Part shown: piece after piece, positions 1 to 10,831 of the stretch
Layout of the letters: each line of letters begins with the position of its first letter
Numbering within the stretch: the stretch's first letter is position 1
Position numbers and translations under genes: made by a program
Assembly (NCBI RefSeq): GCF_003544835.1
Contig: NZ_CP032099.1
Span: 1,426,001 to 1,490,000, forward strand
DNA length: 64,000 nucleotides
Direction: 5' to 3'
DNA from: Aliarcobacter skirrowii CCUG 10374
GTDB taxonomy: Bacteria; Campylobacterota; Campylobacteria; Campylobacterales; Arcobacteraceae
Notes under the pieces: generated by a model
Seen by the model: only the letters and a program-made list of their open reading frames with translations
The model's database searches: none
What the model was told of the DNA's origin: nothing

Positions 1-111
1 TACCAAAGCACTATCTTTTGTATCCATAAGTTTTGGAGCAGCAAATGAGACTATTATTCCCAAAATTACAATCACAAATATAATCTCGATCAAAGAAAAA
101 GCTTTTTTCAT
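1..111 (-). CDS. Type IV pilin-like / pseudopilin N-terminus (partial)
   Basis: Only the first 37 codons lie in the window; the gene runs off the left edge. The start is ATG at 111, preceded by a good ribosome site (AAGGAGC). The peptide begins MKKAFSLIEII and continues as one hydrophobic helix. This is the class III prepilin N-methylation signature: a short basic leader, cleavage before Phe, and Glu at mature position 5. Such proteins are processed by prepilin peptidase and form pilus or type II secretion pseudopilus fibres. The part that would separate major pilin from minor pseudopilin is outside the window. Confidence 0.8.
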   Translation of the reverse strand, partial: MKKAFSLIEIIFVIVILGIIVSFAAPKLMDTKDSALV

Positions 112-131
112 TTTATGCTCCTTGTGTAAAT

Positions 132-1577
132 TTAAAAAATATCTGGAAAATCTACCTTTGTCTCTTTTGATGTATCAACAATTGATTCAAAAACAACTTC
201 AACCGGTGCTGCACCAAAGTTTTCATTCTCTTTATCCATAAACTTAGTCAAAGATTTATGAAAATCCAGTTTAACTGTAGCAATTGGTCCATTTCTTTGT
301 TTTCCAATTATTATTTCAGCCTCTTCAATAGGTCTGTCTATAAATTTAGATTTATAATCCTCACCCCTATCTTTTGCCTCTTTCTCTTTTCTGGCCTCAT
401 CTCTTTGCTTATAAACATCATCTCTGTAAACAAACATTATAATATCAGCATCCTGCTCAATTGCTCCTGATTCTCTTAAATCACTTAACATTGGTCTTTT
501 ATCAGGTCTATTTTCTAATCCCCTATTTAATTGAGAGAGTGCAACAATCGGAATTTTAAGCTCACGCGCAAGCATTTTAAGACCTCTTGAAATATCAGAA
601 ACCTCTTGATGTCTATCTTTATTTCCAAGACCTTGCATAAGTTGAAGATAATCGATAATTACAAGGCTAATATTATTCTCTTGATTTTGAGCAAGTTTTC
701 GCACTCTTGCACGAAGTTGATTAATATTTATACTTCCACCATCATCAACAAATAGTTTTTTACTATTTAAATCATCAAAAGCAGCACTTAAAATAGACCA
801 CTCTTTATCATCCATATCACCTTTTCTAAGATTTTGTAAAGGAATTGATGTCTTTGCAGCAAGCATTCTTAGCATCAGCTGTTCAGCTGGCATCTCAAGT
901 GAGAAAAATATTACACCTTTTCCTCTTTCAACATTTTTTAAAGCCATATTTAAAACAAGTGCAGTTTTTCCCATGGCTGGACGTGCAGCAATAATTACTA
1001 AATCACCCTCATTTAATCCTGTTGTTCTTTTATCAAGTGAATCAAAACCTGTTGTTTGACCAATTAGATATTTATTACCAAGTAGTTTCATCTTTTTAAT
1101 ATAATCTAAAGTATCACTTGTAACAGTTTGCATATCTTTTAATTCACTAGTAGCACTATTTGTAGATATTTTATAAAGCTCTCCCTGAATGGTATCTAAA
1201 GCTTCATTTGCACTAACCTCATCTTCAATTGCAACTTTTTTTATTGTTGTTGCAAGTGTTGCTAACTCTCTTTTTACAGCACTATCTTTTATCTCTCTTA
1301 CATAAGCAGCTGTATTTGTAATAGGATTTGCACTTAAAATTTCAAGTAAAACTTGATCATCTGCACTTTTCTTATCAACTCTATTTCTTACAAAATCCTC
1401 ATCAATTGGCATATCTTCTTCATGAAGTTTTACCATTGCTTCAAAAATAGCCCTATGAGCTGGAAGATAAAAATCTTTAGGTTTTAAAACTCCTAAAACA
1501 TCCTCTAGCTCTTCAGGGTTAAAGAAGATTGAACTTAAAACAGCTCTTTCAATGTTTATGCTATAAATACTATCCAT
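132..1577 (-). CDS. dnaB: Replicative DNA helicase DnaB
   Basis: 481 residues, a normal length for DnaB, the hexameric 5'-3' helicase that unwinds DNA at the replication fork. The N-terminal DnaB domain (about residues 5-105) is followed by a linker and a RecA-like ATPase domain (about 175-440). Walker A is RPAMGKT at 199-205 and Walker B is in SLVIIDYLQLM. A short acidic tail ends the protein. No intein is seen. The start overlaps the ispG stop by one base (TAATG), so the two are probably translated together. Sure. Confidence 0.97.
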   Translation of the reverse strand: MDSIYSINIERAVLSSIFFNPEELEDVLGVLKPKDFYLPAHRAIFEAMVKLHEEDMPIDEDFVRNRVDKKSADDQVLLEILSANPITNTAAYVREIKDSAVKRELATLATTIKKVAIEDEVSANEALDTIQGELYKISTNSATSELKDMQTVTSDTLDYIKKMKLLGNKYLIGQTTGFDSLDKRTTGLNEGDLVIIAARPAMGKTALVLNMALKNVERGKGVIFFSLEMPAEQLMLRMLAAKTSIPLQNLRKGDMDDKEWSILSAAFDDLNSKKLFVDDGGSININQLRARVRKLAQNQENNISLVIIDYLQLMQGLGNKDRHQEVSDISRGLKMLARELKIPIVALSQLNRGLENRPDKRPMLSDLRESGAIEQDADIIMFVYRDDVYKQRDEARKEKEAKDRGEDYKSKFIDRPIEEAEIIIGKQRNGPIATVKLDFHKSLTKFMDKENENFGAAPVEVVFESIVDTSKETKVDFPDIF

Positions 1578-2638
1578 TATGCTTTTCTTTTCGCTTCAAA
1601 TTCAACTTCTTCAACAAACTTGTCTATTAAAGCATCACCACTTAATTTTGCAATAATCTCACCTTTTTTCATAACAAGCCCACTTCCTTTTCCAAAAGCA
1701 ATTGCAACATCAGCACTTTTTGCCTCTCCAATAGCATTTACAACACAACCCATAACTGAAACATCAAGAGGAGTTTTAATATGAGCTGTTCTTCTCTCAA
1801 CCTCTGCAACAGCACTTACTAAATCAGCTTCAATTCTTCCACAAGTTGGACATGAAATAATATTTAAACCCTCTTTTAAAACTCCAGCATCTTTTAAAAT
1901 AGCTCGACCTACTTTAATTTCCTCTTCAAGCTCTCCTGTCATAGAGACTCTTAACGTATCTCCAATACCATCTAAAATAAGACTTCCAAGAGCAATTGAT
2001 GATTTTATTGTAGAGTGAAAAGCAGTTCCAGCTTCAGTTACCCCTAAATGAAATGGATAGTTATTCATAGGTCTTAACATTCTATAAGCTTCAACTGTTC
2101 TTTGAACATCAGAGGCTTTTAGTGATATTTTAATATCTGTAAAACCTAAATCTTCAAGATATTTGATATTATAATCAGCACTTGCAACCATACCTTTTGG
2201 TGTTTGACCATATTTGTTCTCAAACTCTTTTTCTAAACTTCCACAGTTTACTCCAACTCTAATTGGGATATTTCGTTCATTACAAGCCTTTACAACCTCT
2301 TGAACTCTTTTTTTATCTCCAATATTTCCTGGATTTATTCTAATACAATCAACAACTTCTGCAGCTATAAGTGCTAGTTTATAGTGAAAATGAATATCTG
2401 CAACAATTGGTATTTGTACCTGCTTTTTTATCTCTTTTAAAGCTTGTGCATCTTCAATATGAGGAACAGCGACTCTTACAATATCAGCTCCTGCAAAATG
2501 AAGTCTAGTTATCTGCTCAACAGTAGCTTTAATATCTGATGTTTTACTAAATGTCATAGATTGAACACTTATTGGTGCATCACCACCAATTAGGACATTT
2601 CCTACTTTTATCTGTTTTGTTGGGTATCTTTTAATCAT
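1577..2638 (-). CDS. ispG: 4-hydroxy-3-methylbut-2-enyl diphosphate synthase IspG (GcpE)
   Basis: 353 residues. IspG converts 2-C-methyl-D-erythritol 2,4-cyclodiphosphate to HMBPP, the penultimate step of the MEP isoprenoid pathway, using a [4Fe-4S] cluster. An N-terminal TIM-barrel with the [12 protein letters not shown] opening is followed by the iron-sulfur domain. The cluster ligands of the family are visible as Cys263, Cys266 (CPTCGR), Cys298 (GCVVN) and Glu305. The compact length is the usual bacterial two-domain form. It is the first gene of an ispG-dnaB pair and faces away from the histidine kinase gene across a 109-bp AT-rich gap. Confidence 0.97.
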   Translation of the reverse strand: MIKRYPTKQIKVGNVLIGGDAPISVQSMTFSKTSDIKATVEQITRLHFAGADIVRVAVPHIEDAQALKEIKKQVQIPIVADIHFHYKLALIAAEVVDCIRINPGNIGDKKRVQEVVKACNERNIPIRVGVNCGSLEKEFENKYGQTPKGMVASADYNIKYLEDLGFTDIKISLKASDVQRTVEAYRMLRPMNNYPFHLGVTEAGTAFHSTIKSSIALGSLILDGIGDTLRVSMTGELEEEIKVGRAILKDAGVLKEGLNIISCPTCGRIEADLVSAVAEVERRTAHIKTPLDVSVMGCVVNAIGEAKSADVAIAFGKGSGLVMKKGEIIAKLSGDALIDKFVEEVEFEAKRKA

Positions 2639-2747
2639 AAGTGTGATTTTATCTAAAATAAATTAAATAGAAGTGAAGTTTAATTTATAAATAAGAGATT
2701 ATTTTATATGCTTAGCCTTTATTAAAAAATTATCATAAGAGCAAAAA

Positions 2748-4808
2748 TTGGAAAGAAAAAAAAGTATTTATCTAATAGGTTTAGGTTTTATCGTATCTGT
2801 AATTTTAGCAGTAGTTTTAACAAATATATATATAAATAGTAAACAATCAAAGCTATTAAAATCTATTTATGATAGTACAAATAAAAATATATTTGAAAAA
2901 ACTCAAAATTTAATAAATGATAAGCAAAATACATCTTTGGCAATTGCAATTGCTTTATCAAAAGATGAAAATCTTTATAATCACCTGAAAAATAGAACTT
3001 TTAAAGATTTAAATTATGAAAAAATTGCAAAATTAATAGAGACTCATTCAAAATATAAAAATATTTGGATTCAAATTTTTGATAAAAATTTAAATAGCAT
3101 TTATAGATCATGGACAAATATAAGAGGGAATCTTAAATTTAGACCTGATTTAAAAAAATTATCCTCACTTCAAAATATATCAACTTCAATTAGTGCTGGG
3201 CTTTTTAATGTTGGAATAAAAGCAAGAACCCCAATATTTGATGAAGATGGAAAATTTCAAGGAGCTTTAGAAGTTGTTACACATTTTGATTCAATAACAG
3301 AAGATTTAAATAAAAATAGCATATCTCCTGTTGTAATAGCAGACAAAAGTATTAGAAAAAACCTTACAAATCCTTTATTATCAAAGCTTTTTATAGATGA
3401 CTATTATATTGCAAATGCAAATGTTGATATAGATTTATACAACTACATAAAAAATAATGGAATTGAAAAATATATAAATATAGATTCTTATATTGTTGAA
3501 AATGGTTACTTAATATCTAAATATCCACTCTTTAATGAAAATGGAGAGAATCTAGCTTATATATTAAATTTTATTAAACTAAATAGCATAAATTTAGAGA
3601 GCTTAAACCATATAAAAATTCAAAGTGTTTTAGCTTCATTTATAGCTTTAACAATACTTTTTGCCCTGTTTTTAGCATACTATATAAAAAATGTAAGATA
3701 TGAAGATAGAAAAAATAGAATCATTTTAGATTCTCAACCAAATATTATAATTATTACAGATGGTGAAAAAATTGTAACTGCAAATCAACAACTTTTTAAC
3801 TTCTTTCCAAGTGTGAAAAATATAGATGAGTTTAGAAATAAATATGTTTGTATATGTTATACATTTGAAGATATGAAAAATGATGAGTATCTAAAAAATA
3901 GATTTTATGATGGTAAAAATTGGGCTGAATATCTATTTACAAACAACAATAAATCATTTAAAGTTGCAATTAAAAACTCAAATAATGAACTAAGATACTT
4001 TAGTGTTAAAGCATCTACACAAAAAATTGATTCAACTTTCTTAATTACATTTATAGATATTACAAATGAGATTTTACAAATTGAAAAAGAGAAAAATGAA
4101 CAAAAATTAATATTTCAACAATCAAAAATAAATGCAGTTGAGAGAACTTTGAATAATATTGCACACCACTGGAGACAGCCTTTGAGTGTTATTAGTACAA
4201 TTTCAAGTGGAATGAGACTAAAAGAGGAGTTAAATCAACTAGAAAAAAATGAGATTTTAGAATCTTGCGATAAAATAATGCTAAATACAAAAAAATTATC
4301 AAAAACCATAGAAGACTTCTCTACTTTTTTTGATAAAGATGCTAAAAATAGCTCTTCAATAGTTGAAATTATAAATAGTGTAATATCTTTTTTTGAAACA
4401 ATTTTTGAAGAAAATGGTATTGAATGTAAGTTTACACATAATAATGATTTAATGATAGAGTGCAATAAAAATGATTTTACAGACTCTATTTTAAATATTA
4501 TTGATAACTCAATTTATGCTTTAAACAGTGAAAAAAACTTAGAAAAAAAAGTTATTTTAATAGATTTTTCAAATAAAGAGCTAACAATTCAAGATAGTGC
4601 AAATGGTATAGATGAAGATATCTTACCAAAGGTTTTTGAACCATATTTCACAACAAAACATAACTCTTATGGAATTGGTCTTGGTCTATATACTGTTCAT
4701 GAATTTTTTGTAAAAACACTAAATTTGACAATACAACTAGAGAATAAAAAATTTATTTATGATGGTAAAAACCTCAAAGGCTTGAACATTGTAATAAATT
4801 TTAATTAA
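2748..4808 (+). CDS. Membrane sensor histidine kinase (Cache-PAS-HisKA-HATPase)
   Basis: 686 residues from a TTG start. TM1 (about 8-28) and TM2 (about 290-312) flank a periplasmic Cache-like domain containing the RSW...G..F..G.KA..P motif. A PAS-like region follows (about 320-440), then a kinase core. The phosphoacceptor box is NIAHHWRQPL (His near 472), the form common in Campylobacterota kinases. The ATPase domain shows the N box (NIIDNSIYALN), a DSANGID box and GIGLGLYTVHEF. No receiver domain and no adjacent response regulator exist, so the partner is elsewhere. The same sensor fold recurs in the stand-alone protein at 55664-56608. Ligand unknown. Confidence 0.85.
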   Translation: MERKKSIYLIGLGFIVSVILAVVLTNIYINSKQSKLLKSIYDSTNKNIFEKTQNLINDKQNTSLAIAIALSKDENLYNHLKNRTFKDLNYEKIAKLIETHSKYKNIWIQIFDKNLNSIYRSWTNIRGNLKFRPDLKKLSSLQNISTSISAGLFNVGIKARTPIFDEDGKFQGALEVVTHFDSITEDLNKNSISPVVIADKSIRKNLTNPLLSKLFIDDYYIANANVDIDLYNYIKNNGIEKYINIDSYIVENGYLISKYPLFNENGENLAYILNFIKLNSINLESLNHIKIQSVLASFIALTILFALFLAYYIKNVRYEDRKNRIILDSQPNIIIITDGEKIVTANQQLFNFFPSVKNIDEFRNKYVCICYTFEDMKNDEYLKNRFYDGKNWAEYLFTNNNKSFKVAIKNSNNELRYFSVKASTQKIDSTFLITFIDITNEILQIEKEKNEQKLIFQQSKINAVERTLNNIAHHWRQPLSVISTISSGMRLKEELNQLEKNEILESCDKIMLNTKKLSKTIEDFSTFFDKDAKNSSSIVEIINSVISFFETIFEENGIECKFTHNNDLMIECNKNDFTDSILNIIDNSIYALNSEKNLEKKVILIDFSNKELTIQDSANGIDEDILPKVFEPYFTTKHNSYGIGLGLYTVHEFFVKTLNLTIQLENKKFIYDGKNLKGLNIVINFN

Positions 4809-4813
4809 ACTTT

Positions 4814-4838
4814 AATTTTATCTTTTTTAGATAAAATT
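4814..4838. terminator. Hairpin between histidine kinase and cvpA
   Basis: A perfect 9-bp inverted repeat, AATTTTATC / GATAAAATT, with a T-rich 7-base loop, begins five bases after the kinase stop. No uridine run follows the stem on the + strand, so termination is uncertain. It may simply separate the kinase gene from the cvpA-lysS-glyA operon. Confidence 0.4.
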
Positions 4839-4864
4839 CACGAATTATTCAAAAAGGAACTTTT

Positions 4865-5590
4865 ATGCAAGATATTGCAATGTTTGATATAGTAATTATT
4901 TTAATTACTCTTTTTTTAGGGTTAAAGGGCTTATTTAAAGGTTTTATAAAAGAGGTTTTTGGTCTTTTAGGTATTGTTGGTGCTATATTTATAGCTTCTA
5001 GAATATCTTTAGAAGTTGGAAATGTTGTAGCTTCTGTTTTAAATATAGAGAATGAATCTACAATAAAACTTTTAGGTTTTATAATATCTGTTATTGCTAT
5101 TTGGTTTGTTATTTATAGTTTAGGTATTATTGTTAGCAAGATTTTTAGTGCAAGTGGACTTGGAATATTTGATAGAGTTTTAGGATTTATTTTTGGTGCT
5201 GCAAAAGTATTTTTAATTTTCTCAATTATAGCTTATGCTATAAACTCAATTGATTCATTTAAAAAATCAATAGATGAAAATTTCTCAAACTCTATAGTTA
5301 TGCCACATTTAATAAGTGTTGGTTCATACATTATGAAGCTTGATACAAACTCTATTAAAGAGCAACTAAATGAAGGTACAAAAGAGATTCAAGAAGATGT
5401 TTCAGCTGTGATTGAAGGTGCAAAAGATGAGGCAGTTCAAATGGAGCAACAAGCAAGTGATTTTGTAAAAGAGAAAGCAGCCCAAGAGTTTGAAAAAGAG
5501 TTAAATAGACAAAAACAGCAGTTTGAAGATGAATTAAAAAGTCAAAAAGATAGATTTGATAGTGTTAATAATCAAAATAAAGAGGATTAA
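4865..5590 (+). CDS. cvpA: CvpA family membrane protein
   Basis: 241 residues. The first ~130 contain four hydrophobic segments typical of CvpA/colicin V production proteins (MFDIVIILITLFLGLKGLFKG opening region, then GLLGIVGAIFIASR). The C-terminal ~75 residues are a charged, Gln/Glu/Lys-rich coiled coil that is longer than in the E. coli protein. CvpA is an inner-membrane protein linked to envelope homeostasis and colicin V export; its exact biochemical role is not settled. The start has a good AAAAAGGAAC ribosome site. It is the first gene of a forward operon, with lysS 14 bp downstream. Confidence 0.85.
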   Translation: MQDIAMFDIVIILITLFLGLKGLFKGFIKEVFGLLGIVGAIFIASRISLEVGNVVASVLNIENESTIKLLGFIISVIAIWFVIYSLGIIVSKIFSASGLGIFDRVLGFIFGAAKVFLIFSIIAYAINSIDSFKKSIDENFSNSIVMPHLISVGSYIMKLDTNSIKEQLNEGTKEIQEDVSAVIEGAKDEAVQMEQQASDFVKEKAAQEFEKELNRQKQQFEDELKSQKDRFDSVNNQNKED

Positions 5591-5604
5591 AAAAGGATTA
5601 AAAA

Positions 5605-7125
5605 TTGTTTGAAAATAGATTTATACAACAAAGAATAGAGAAAGCTGAAAATTTAAGAAATTTAGGAATAAACCCTTACCCAAATGATAGTAAAAGAGAT
5701 TGTACAATTGCAAAATATTTAAATGTAAATAGTGATGTATTTAAACTAGAGTCAAAAAGAGATGAGAATAGAAACTATACAATATCAGGAAGAATAAAAC
5801 TTTTTAGACTTATGGGAAAAGCTAGTTTTTTAAAAATTGAAGATGAAAGTGGAGTTTTACAAGTTTATGTAGCAAGAGATAATTTAGAAGAGAACTTTTA
5901 TAATGATATTTTCAAAAAATTTGTAGAAGTTGGAGACATTGTTGAAGTTAGTGGTTATCCATTTGTAACAGGTCATGGAGAGTTATCACTTCTTGTTACA
6001 AACTTAAAAATTCTTACAAAAGCTATATCTCCTCTTCCAGAAAAATATCATGGAATTCAAGATAAAGAGCTAAGATATAGACAAAGATATTTAGATTTAA
6101 TTATGAATAGTGAAGTGAGAAAAATTTTTCATATTAGAAGTAAAGTAATATCATTAACTAGAAGATTTTTTGAAGCAAAAGGTTTTCTAGAAGTTGAAAC
6201 TCCTATGATGCATCCAATTGCAGGTGGAGCAAATGCAAAACCATTTGTTACACATCACAATGCTTTAGGAATTGATAGATTTTTAAGAATTGCCCCAGAA
6301 CTTTATTTAAAAAGATTAATTGTTGGTGGATTTGAAGCTGTATTTGAGATAAATAGAAACTTTAGAAATGAAGGAATGGATGCAACACATAATCCTGAAT
6401 TTACTTCAATAGAGTTTTATTGGGCATATAAAACTTATGAAGATTTAATTGAACTTACAATTGAGTATTTTGAATATCTATTTGAAAATTTAGATCTTCC
6501 AAAAATTCTTCCTTATGGTGATTTCAAAATAGATTTTAATAAATTTACACAAATTCCACTAATTCAATCTTTATATGAAATTGGTGGAGTTCCACAAGAT
6601 ATAGTTGAAGATAAAGAGAAAATTTTAGAGTTTTTAAGAGCAAATAAACTTGAAGCAAATTCAAAATTAAATCTTGGACAACTTCAAGGTGAACTATTTG
6701 ATGAGTTTGTTGAAGCAAAACTTATTAATCCAACATTTATTACAGAGTATCCAGTTGATATCTCTCCACTTGCAAGAAGAAATGATGCAAAACCTCACTT
6801 AACAGAGAGATTTGAGTTGTTTATAGCTGGAAAAGAGATTGCAAATGCATTTAGTGAGTTAAATGATCCACTTGACCAACTTCAAAGATTTGAAGCTCAA
6901 ATGGCTGCAAAAGATAGTGGAGATGATGAAGCTCATGAGATGGATGAGGATTTTGTAAATGCTCTATCTTATGGTATGGCCCCAACTGCTGGTCAAGGTA
7001 TTGGAATTGATAGACTTGTAATGATGCTTACAAATCAACACTCTATTAGAGATGTTTTACTTTTTCCAGCAATGAAACCTGTAAAACAAGAGATTGATTT
7101 ACATAGTGAAGATGAAGAGAAATAA
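5605..7125 (+). CDS. lysS: Lysyl-tRNA synthetase, class II
   Basis: 506 residues from a TTG start behind AAAGGAT. An N-terminal OB-fold anticodon-binding domain (about 55-155) is followed by the class II catalytic core. Motif 2 is [20 protein letters not shown] and motif 3 is [12 protein letters not shown]. The protein attaches lysine to tRNA-Lys in the cytoplasm. The glyA start lies 15 bp beyond its stop, and cvpA-lysS-glyA appears to be one operon. Confidence 0.97.
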   Translation: MFENRFIQQRIEKAENLRNLGINPYPNDSKRDCTIAKYLNVNSDVFKLESKRDENRNYTISGRIKLFRLMGKASFLKIEDESGVLQVYVARDNLEENFYNDIFKKFVEVGDIVEVSGYPFVTGHGELSLLVTNLKILTKAISPLPEKYHGIQDKELRYRQRYLDLIMNSEVRKIFHIRSKVISLTRRFFEAKGFLEVETPMMHPIAGGANAKPFVTHHNALGIDRFLRIAPELYLKRLIVGGFEAVFEINRNFRNEGMDATHNPEFTSIEFYWAYKTYEDLIELTIEYFEYLFENLDLPKILPYGDFKIDFNKFTQIPLIQSLYEIGGVPQDIVEDKEKILEFLRANKLEANSKLNLGQLQGELFDEFVEAKLINPTFITEYPVDISPLARRNDAKPHLTERFELFIAGKEIANAFSELNDPLDQLQRFEAQMAAKDSGDDEAHEMDEDFVNALSYGMAPTAGQGIGIDRLVMMLTNQHSIRDVLLFPAMKPVKQEIDLHSEDEEK

Positions 7126-7140
7126 AAATTGGAGAAAAAT

Positions 7141-8403
7141 ATGAACTACATAACAAACGATAATTTAGAAGTAGCAGATATTGAAGTATTTGAGATAGTT
7201 GAAGCAGAACTAAAAAGACAAACAAACCATCTTGAGATGATTGCAAGTGAGAACTTTACATCTCCAGCAGTTATGCAAGCAATGGGAAGTGTATTTACAA
7301 ATAAATATGCTGAAGGTTATCCATATAAAAGATATTATGGTGGATGTGAACAAGCTGATAAAGTAGAACAACTTGCAATTGATAGAGCTTGTAAAATCTT
7401 TGGATGTAAATATGCAAATGTTCAACCACATAGTGGATCTCAAGCAAATGGTGCTGTATATGCAGCACTACTTAAAGCTGGTGATAAAATCTTAGGTATG
7501 GATCTATCTCATGGTGGACACTTAACTCATGGAAGTAAACCAAGCTTTTCAGGGCAAAACTACTCTGCATTTTACTATGGTGTTGAACTTGATGGAAGAA
7601 TAAATTATGATAAAGTAGAAGAGATTGCAAAAATTGTTCAACCAAAAATCATTGTTTGTGGTGCAAGTGCATATGCAAGAGAGATTGACTTTAAAAGATT
7701 TAAAGAGATAGCTGATTCAGTTGGAGCTATTTTATTTGCAGATATTGCTCATATTGCAGGACTTGTTGCTGCTGGTGAACATATGAGTCCATTTCCTTAT
7801 GCTCATGTTGTAACAACAACTACTCATAAGACTTTAAGAGGTCCAAGAGGTGGTATGATTATGACAAATGATGAAGAGATTGCTAAAAAAATAAATAGTG
7901 CAATTTTCCCAGGACTTCAAGGAGGACCTTTAGTTCATGTAATTGCTGCTAAAGCTGTTGCATTTAAAGAGATCTTAGATCCTAAATGGAAAGATTACGC
8001 AAAACAAGTAAAAGCAAATGCAAAAGTATTAGGTGAAGTTCTAGTAAGTAGAGGTTATGATATTGTAAGTGGTGGAACAGATAATCACTTAGTTTTAGTA
8101 TCTTTCTTAAATAAACCATTTAGTGGAAAAGATGCAGATGCAGCACTTGGAGATGCAGGAATTACTGTAAATAAAAACACAGTTCCAGGAGAGACAAGAA
8201 GCCCATTTGTAACTTCAGGTATTAGAATAGGAAGCCCTGCTTTAACAGCAAGAGGAATGAAAGAGAAAGAGTTTGAATATATTGCAAATAAAATTTGTGA
8301 TGTATTAGATAATATTGAAGATAAAGAGTTACATAAAAAAATAAACAAAGAGCTTGAAGAGTTAGCTAGTAAGTTTGTGATTTACAGTAGTTCGACGTAT
8401 TAA
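7141..8403 (+). CDS. glyA: Serine hydroxymethyltransferase
   Basis: 420 residues. This PLP enzyme interconverts serine and glycine with tetrahydrofolate and feeds one-carbon metabolism. The PLP lysine lies in [14 protein letters not shown] (Lys230), and the [11 protein letters not shown] substrate region is intact. A TTG at 7129 would add four residues, but the GGAG ribosome site at 7131-7134 sits correctly for the ATG at 7141, so that start is chosen. Neighbours are lysS upstream and a SPOR protein downstream in the same direction. Confidence 0.97.
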   Translation: MNYITNDNLEVADIEVFEIVEAELKRQTNHLEMIASENFTSPAVMQAMGSVFTNKYAEGYPYKRYYGGCEQADKVEQLAIDRACKIFGCKYANVQPHSGSQANGAVYAALLKAGDKILGMDLSHGGHLTHGSKPSFSGQNYSAFYYGVELDGRINYDKVEEIAKIVQPKIIVCGASAYAREIDFKRFKEIADSVGAILFADIAHIAGLVAAGEHMSPFPYAHVVTTTTHKTLRGPRGGMIMTNDEEIAKKINSAIFPGLQGGPLVHVIAAKAVAFKEILDPKWKDYAKQVKANAKVLGEVLVSRGYDIVSGGTDNHLVLVSFLNKPFSGKDADAALGDAGITVNKNTVPGETRSPFVTSGIRIGSPALTARGMKEKEFEYIANKICDVLDNIEDKELHKKINKELEELASKFVIYSSSTY

Positions 8404-8430
8404 ATAAAAATTTTAAAAAAAGGATAGGCT

Positions 8431-9405
8431 ATGCAAATAAGTGGTGATGATTTTTTAAAAAAAGTTCAGTTGAAACAAGAGGGCGAAGAGTTAAAAAGAA
8501 AATTAAATGAACTAAATCAAGCAGAATCAAATATGCAAAATTTAAATCTATCAAACAGTCTAAATAGTGCTTATAACAGTGACAATAGTTATGAAGAGAT
8601 TCAAAGACTTCAAAATAATATTGAATTAGAAAATAGTAATGATGAGTTTGATAGCCTAATCTTAGAAAAGAGATCTAATAGAAGCGATAACAAGAAGAAA
8701 TATCTTATGCTTGGAGCTATTTTATTAGTTCTATTTTTACTAACAGTTGTTATTGTTGGACTTCTTTCAAATAAAGATAAAAAAGGTGATCCTTTTATGC
8801 CGCAAGATTCATCAAGTAGTGATACAAATATTTCAAAAGAGAGTAGCATTGAAGAGAGTTATCAAAAAATTCTTGATGATACAAATAGAAAAAGTGCAGA
8901 ACAATCACTAGAAGATTTAAAAGAAAATGATAGTTTAGATAACTTAAGCTCTATTAAAGAGATTGTAGAAGAGCCTAAAGAGACTACTATTACAAATGAA
9001 GATTTAGATAAAACGATTCAAAAAATTGAAGAGAAAAAAAGTGTTGCTCCTGTTGTAAAAGTTGAAGAGAAAAAAGCACCTTCTACACAAAACGAACCTA
9101 AAAAATCTATTAGAGAGTTAGTTGAAGGTAAAAGCACTCAAAATAGTGCCAAAAAAGCAGTTGAGACTACAACATCTACTTCTAAAGGTTTTTATGTTCA
9201 AATTGGTGCATTTAAAAACAGACCAGATAGTGCATACTTACAAAAAATAAAACAAAATGGTTTTGAATACAAAATTATAGAAGAGAGTAATTTAAATAAA
9301 CTTTTAATTGGACCTTATAGTAGTAGAGCAAACGCAAATACTCAAATGCCAAATATAAAAACTAAGCTAAATATTCAATCAGCTTTTATTAAAGAAGTGA
9401 AATGA
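8431..9405 (+). CDS. SPOR-domain membrane protein
   Basis: 324 residues. A cytoplasmic charged N-terminal part (1-88) is followed by one TM helix (about 91-112), a long low-complexity Ser/Glu/Lys-rich periplasmic linker, and a C-terminal SPOR domain (about 250-324, starting GFYVQIGAFKNRPDSAYL). SPOR domains bind denuded septal peptidoglycan, so a role at the division site is likely, as for DedD or FtsN-like proteins. FtsN identity cannot be claimed. The stop overlaps the trpE start (ATGA). Confidence 0.85.
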   Translation: MQISGDDFLKKVQLKQEGEELKRKLNELNQAESNMQNLNLSNSLNSAYNSDNSYEEIQRLQNNIELENSNDEFDSLILEKRSNRSDNKKKYLMLGAILLVLFLLTVVIVGLLSNKDKKGDPFMPQDSSSSDTNISKESSIEESYQKILDDTNRKSAEQSLEDLKENDSLDNLSSIKEIVEEPKETTITNEDLDKTIQKIEEKKSVAPVVKVEEKKAPSTQNEPKKSIRELVEGKSTQNSAKKAVETTTSTSKGFYVQIGAFKNRPDSAYLQKIKQNGFEYKIIEESNLNKLLIGPYSSRANANTQMPNIKTKLNIQSAFIKEVK

Positions 9406-10814
9406 TTTTTTATAACAAAACTCTATTTTTGGATCAATTTACACCTGTATCAATTTATGAAAAAGTAAAAGCTCTTTATCCAAAAGAGCTCTCTTTTTTA
9501 TTTGAAAGTACAATTAGTAGCGGAAATGATGGAAATTTCTCATATATAATAATTGGTGCAAGAGAGAGAATTTGGTACAAAAATAGTGAATGTTTTTTTC
9601 AAAATGAGAGTGGAGATATCAAAAAAGTTGATAATAATCCACTACTATTTTTAAAAAAATATTATAAAAAATTTGATAAAGAGATTTATAAAAATATAGC
9701 AAAAGAGCTTGGAATTGGTCTAATTGATGGTTTTATTGGAAATATTGGTTATGATATAAGCAAAGAGTTTGAACCAAAATTAAAAAGTAATATGCAAAAT
9801 TTAAAAGATCAGCTAGATATTGCAGATTTTGATTTAATTAGACCAAAAATAATTCTTGCTTACTCTCATAAAACTTCAAAATTGACTATTTTAACTTCAG
9901 TTGATAAGCTTAAAAATGAGCTTGAAGCTATAGAAAAAGAGCTTCTAAAACCATATAGCTATACACCCTTGAAAAAAGCTACTATTTTAGATGAAGGAAA
10001 ATTCAACTACTCAAAAGAAGAGTTTTTTTCAATGGTAGAAGATGCAAAAGAGATGATTAAAAGTGGAGATATATTTCAAATTTTAATTTCAAATAGATTT
10101 ATTCAAAGTGCTGTTGTAGATCATTTAAGTTTTTATAGAGCATTAAGAAGCAAAAATCCAAGTCCATATCTTTTTTTACTTCAATTTGAAGATTTTAGTA
10201 TTGCTGGAAGTAGCCCTGAAGTTATGATTAGATTAGTAGATAATCATATGCTTCTTCGACCAATTGCAGGTACAAGAAAAAGAGGGGCAACTTTACAAAA
10301 AGATTTAGAGATGGAAAATGAGCTTTTAAATGATTTAAAAGAGAGATCTGAGCATTTAATGCTTGTTGATTTAGGAAGAAATGATGTTGGAAGAGTAGCT
10401 CGTGCTGGAAGTGTTAAAGTAACTGAACTTATGAGAATTGAGAGATACTCTCATGTTATGCACATGGTTAGTGATGTAGAGGCTGTTTTAGATGAGAAAT
10501 ATGATATGTTTGATCTATTTATGGCAACATTTACAGCAGGAACTATGACAGGAGCTCCAAAAATAAGAGCTATGGAGTTAATAGCAAACTTTGAAAAAAT
10601 AAAAAGAAGTTTTTATTCAGGAAGCGTAGCCTATTTTGGATTTGATGGGAATATGGATAGTGCAATAACTATACGAACTTCTCTTTTAACTAAAGATAAG
10701 ATAATTTTTCAATCAGGAGCTGGAATAGTTGCTGATTCTAAAAATGAAGATGAGTATTTAGAGGTGCACAATAAATTAGCTGCAAATATTGCAACACTAA
10801 AAGATTTATCATAA
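9402..10814 (+). CDS. trpE: Anthranilate synthase component I (TrpE)
   Basis: 470 residues of the chorismate-utilising family. It converts chorismate plus ammonia or glutamine-derived ammonia to anthranilate, the first committed step to tryptophan. The core motif reads RPIAGTRKRG; Ala in PIAGT marks anthranilate synthase, whereas PabB carries PIKGT. An N-terminal FESTISSGNDGNFSYI segment resembles the tryptophan feedback-binding LLES motif of TrpE. MTGAPKIRAMELI and GAGIVADS near the end are intact. No trpG or other trp gene is adjacent, so it is displaced from a trp operon. Its start overlaps the SPOR gene stop. Confidence 0.85.
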   Translation: MIFYNKTLFLDQFTPVSIYEKVKALYPKELSFLFESTISSGNDGNFSYIIIGARERIWYKNSECFFQNESGDIKKVDNNPLLFLKKYYKKFDKEIYKNIAKELGIGLIDGFIGNIGYDISKEFEPKLKSNMQNLKDQLDIADFDLIRPKIILAYSHKTSKLTILTSVDKLKNELEAIEKELLKPYSYTPLKKATILDEGKFNYSKEEFFSMVEDAKEMIKSGDIFQILISNRFIQSAVVDHLSFYRALRSKNPSPYLFLLQFEDFSIAGSSPEVMIRLVDNHMLLRPIAGTRKRGATLQKDLEMENELLNDLKERSEHLMLVDLGRNDVGRVARAGSVKVTELMRIERYSHVMHMVSDVEAVLDEKYDMFDLFMATFTAGTMTGAPKIRAMELIANFEKIKRSFYSGSVAYFGFDGNMDSAITIRTSLLTKDKIIFQSGAGIVADSKNEDEYLEVHNKLAANIATLKDLS

Positions 10815-10831
10815 ACAGTAAAGGAAATAAA

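Noticed and set aside
9402-10814. para-aminobenzoate synthase PabB
   Set aside because: The core motif is PIAGT with Ala (anthranilate synthase), not PIKGT; a TrpE-like N-terminal feedback motif is present.
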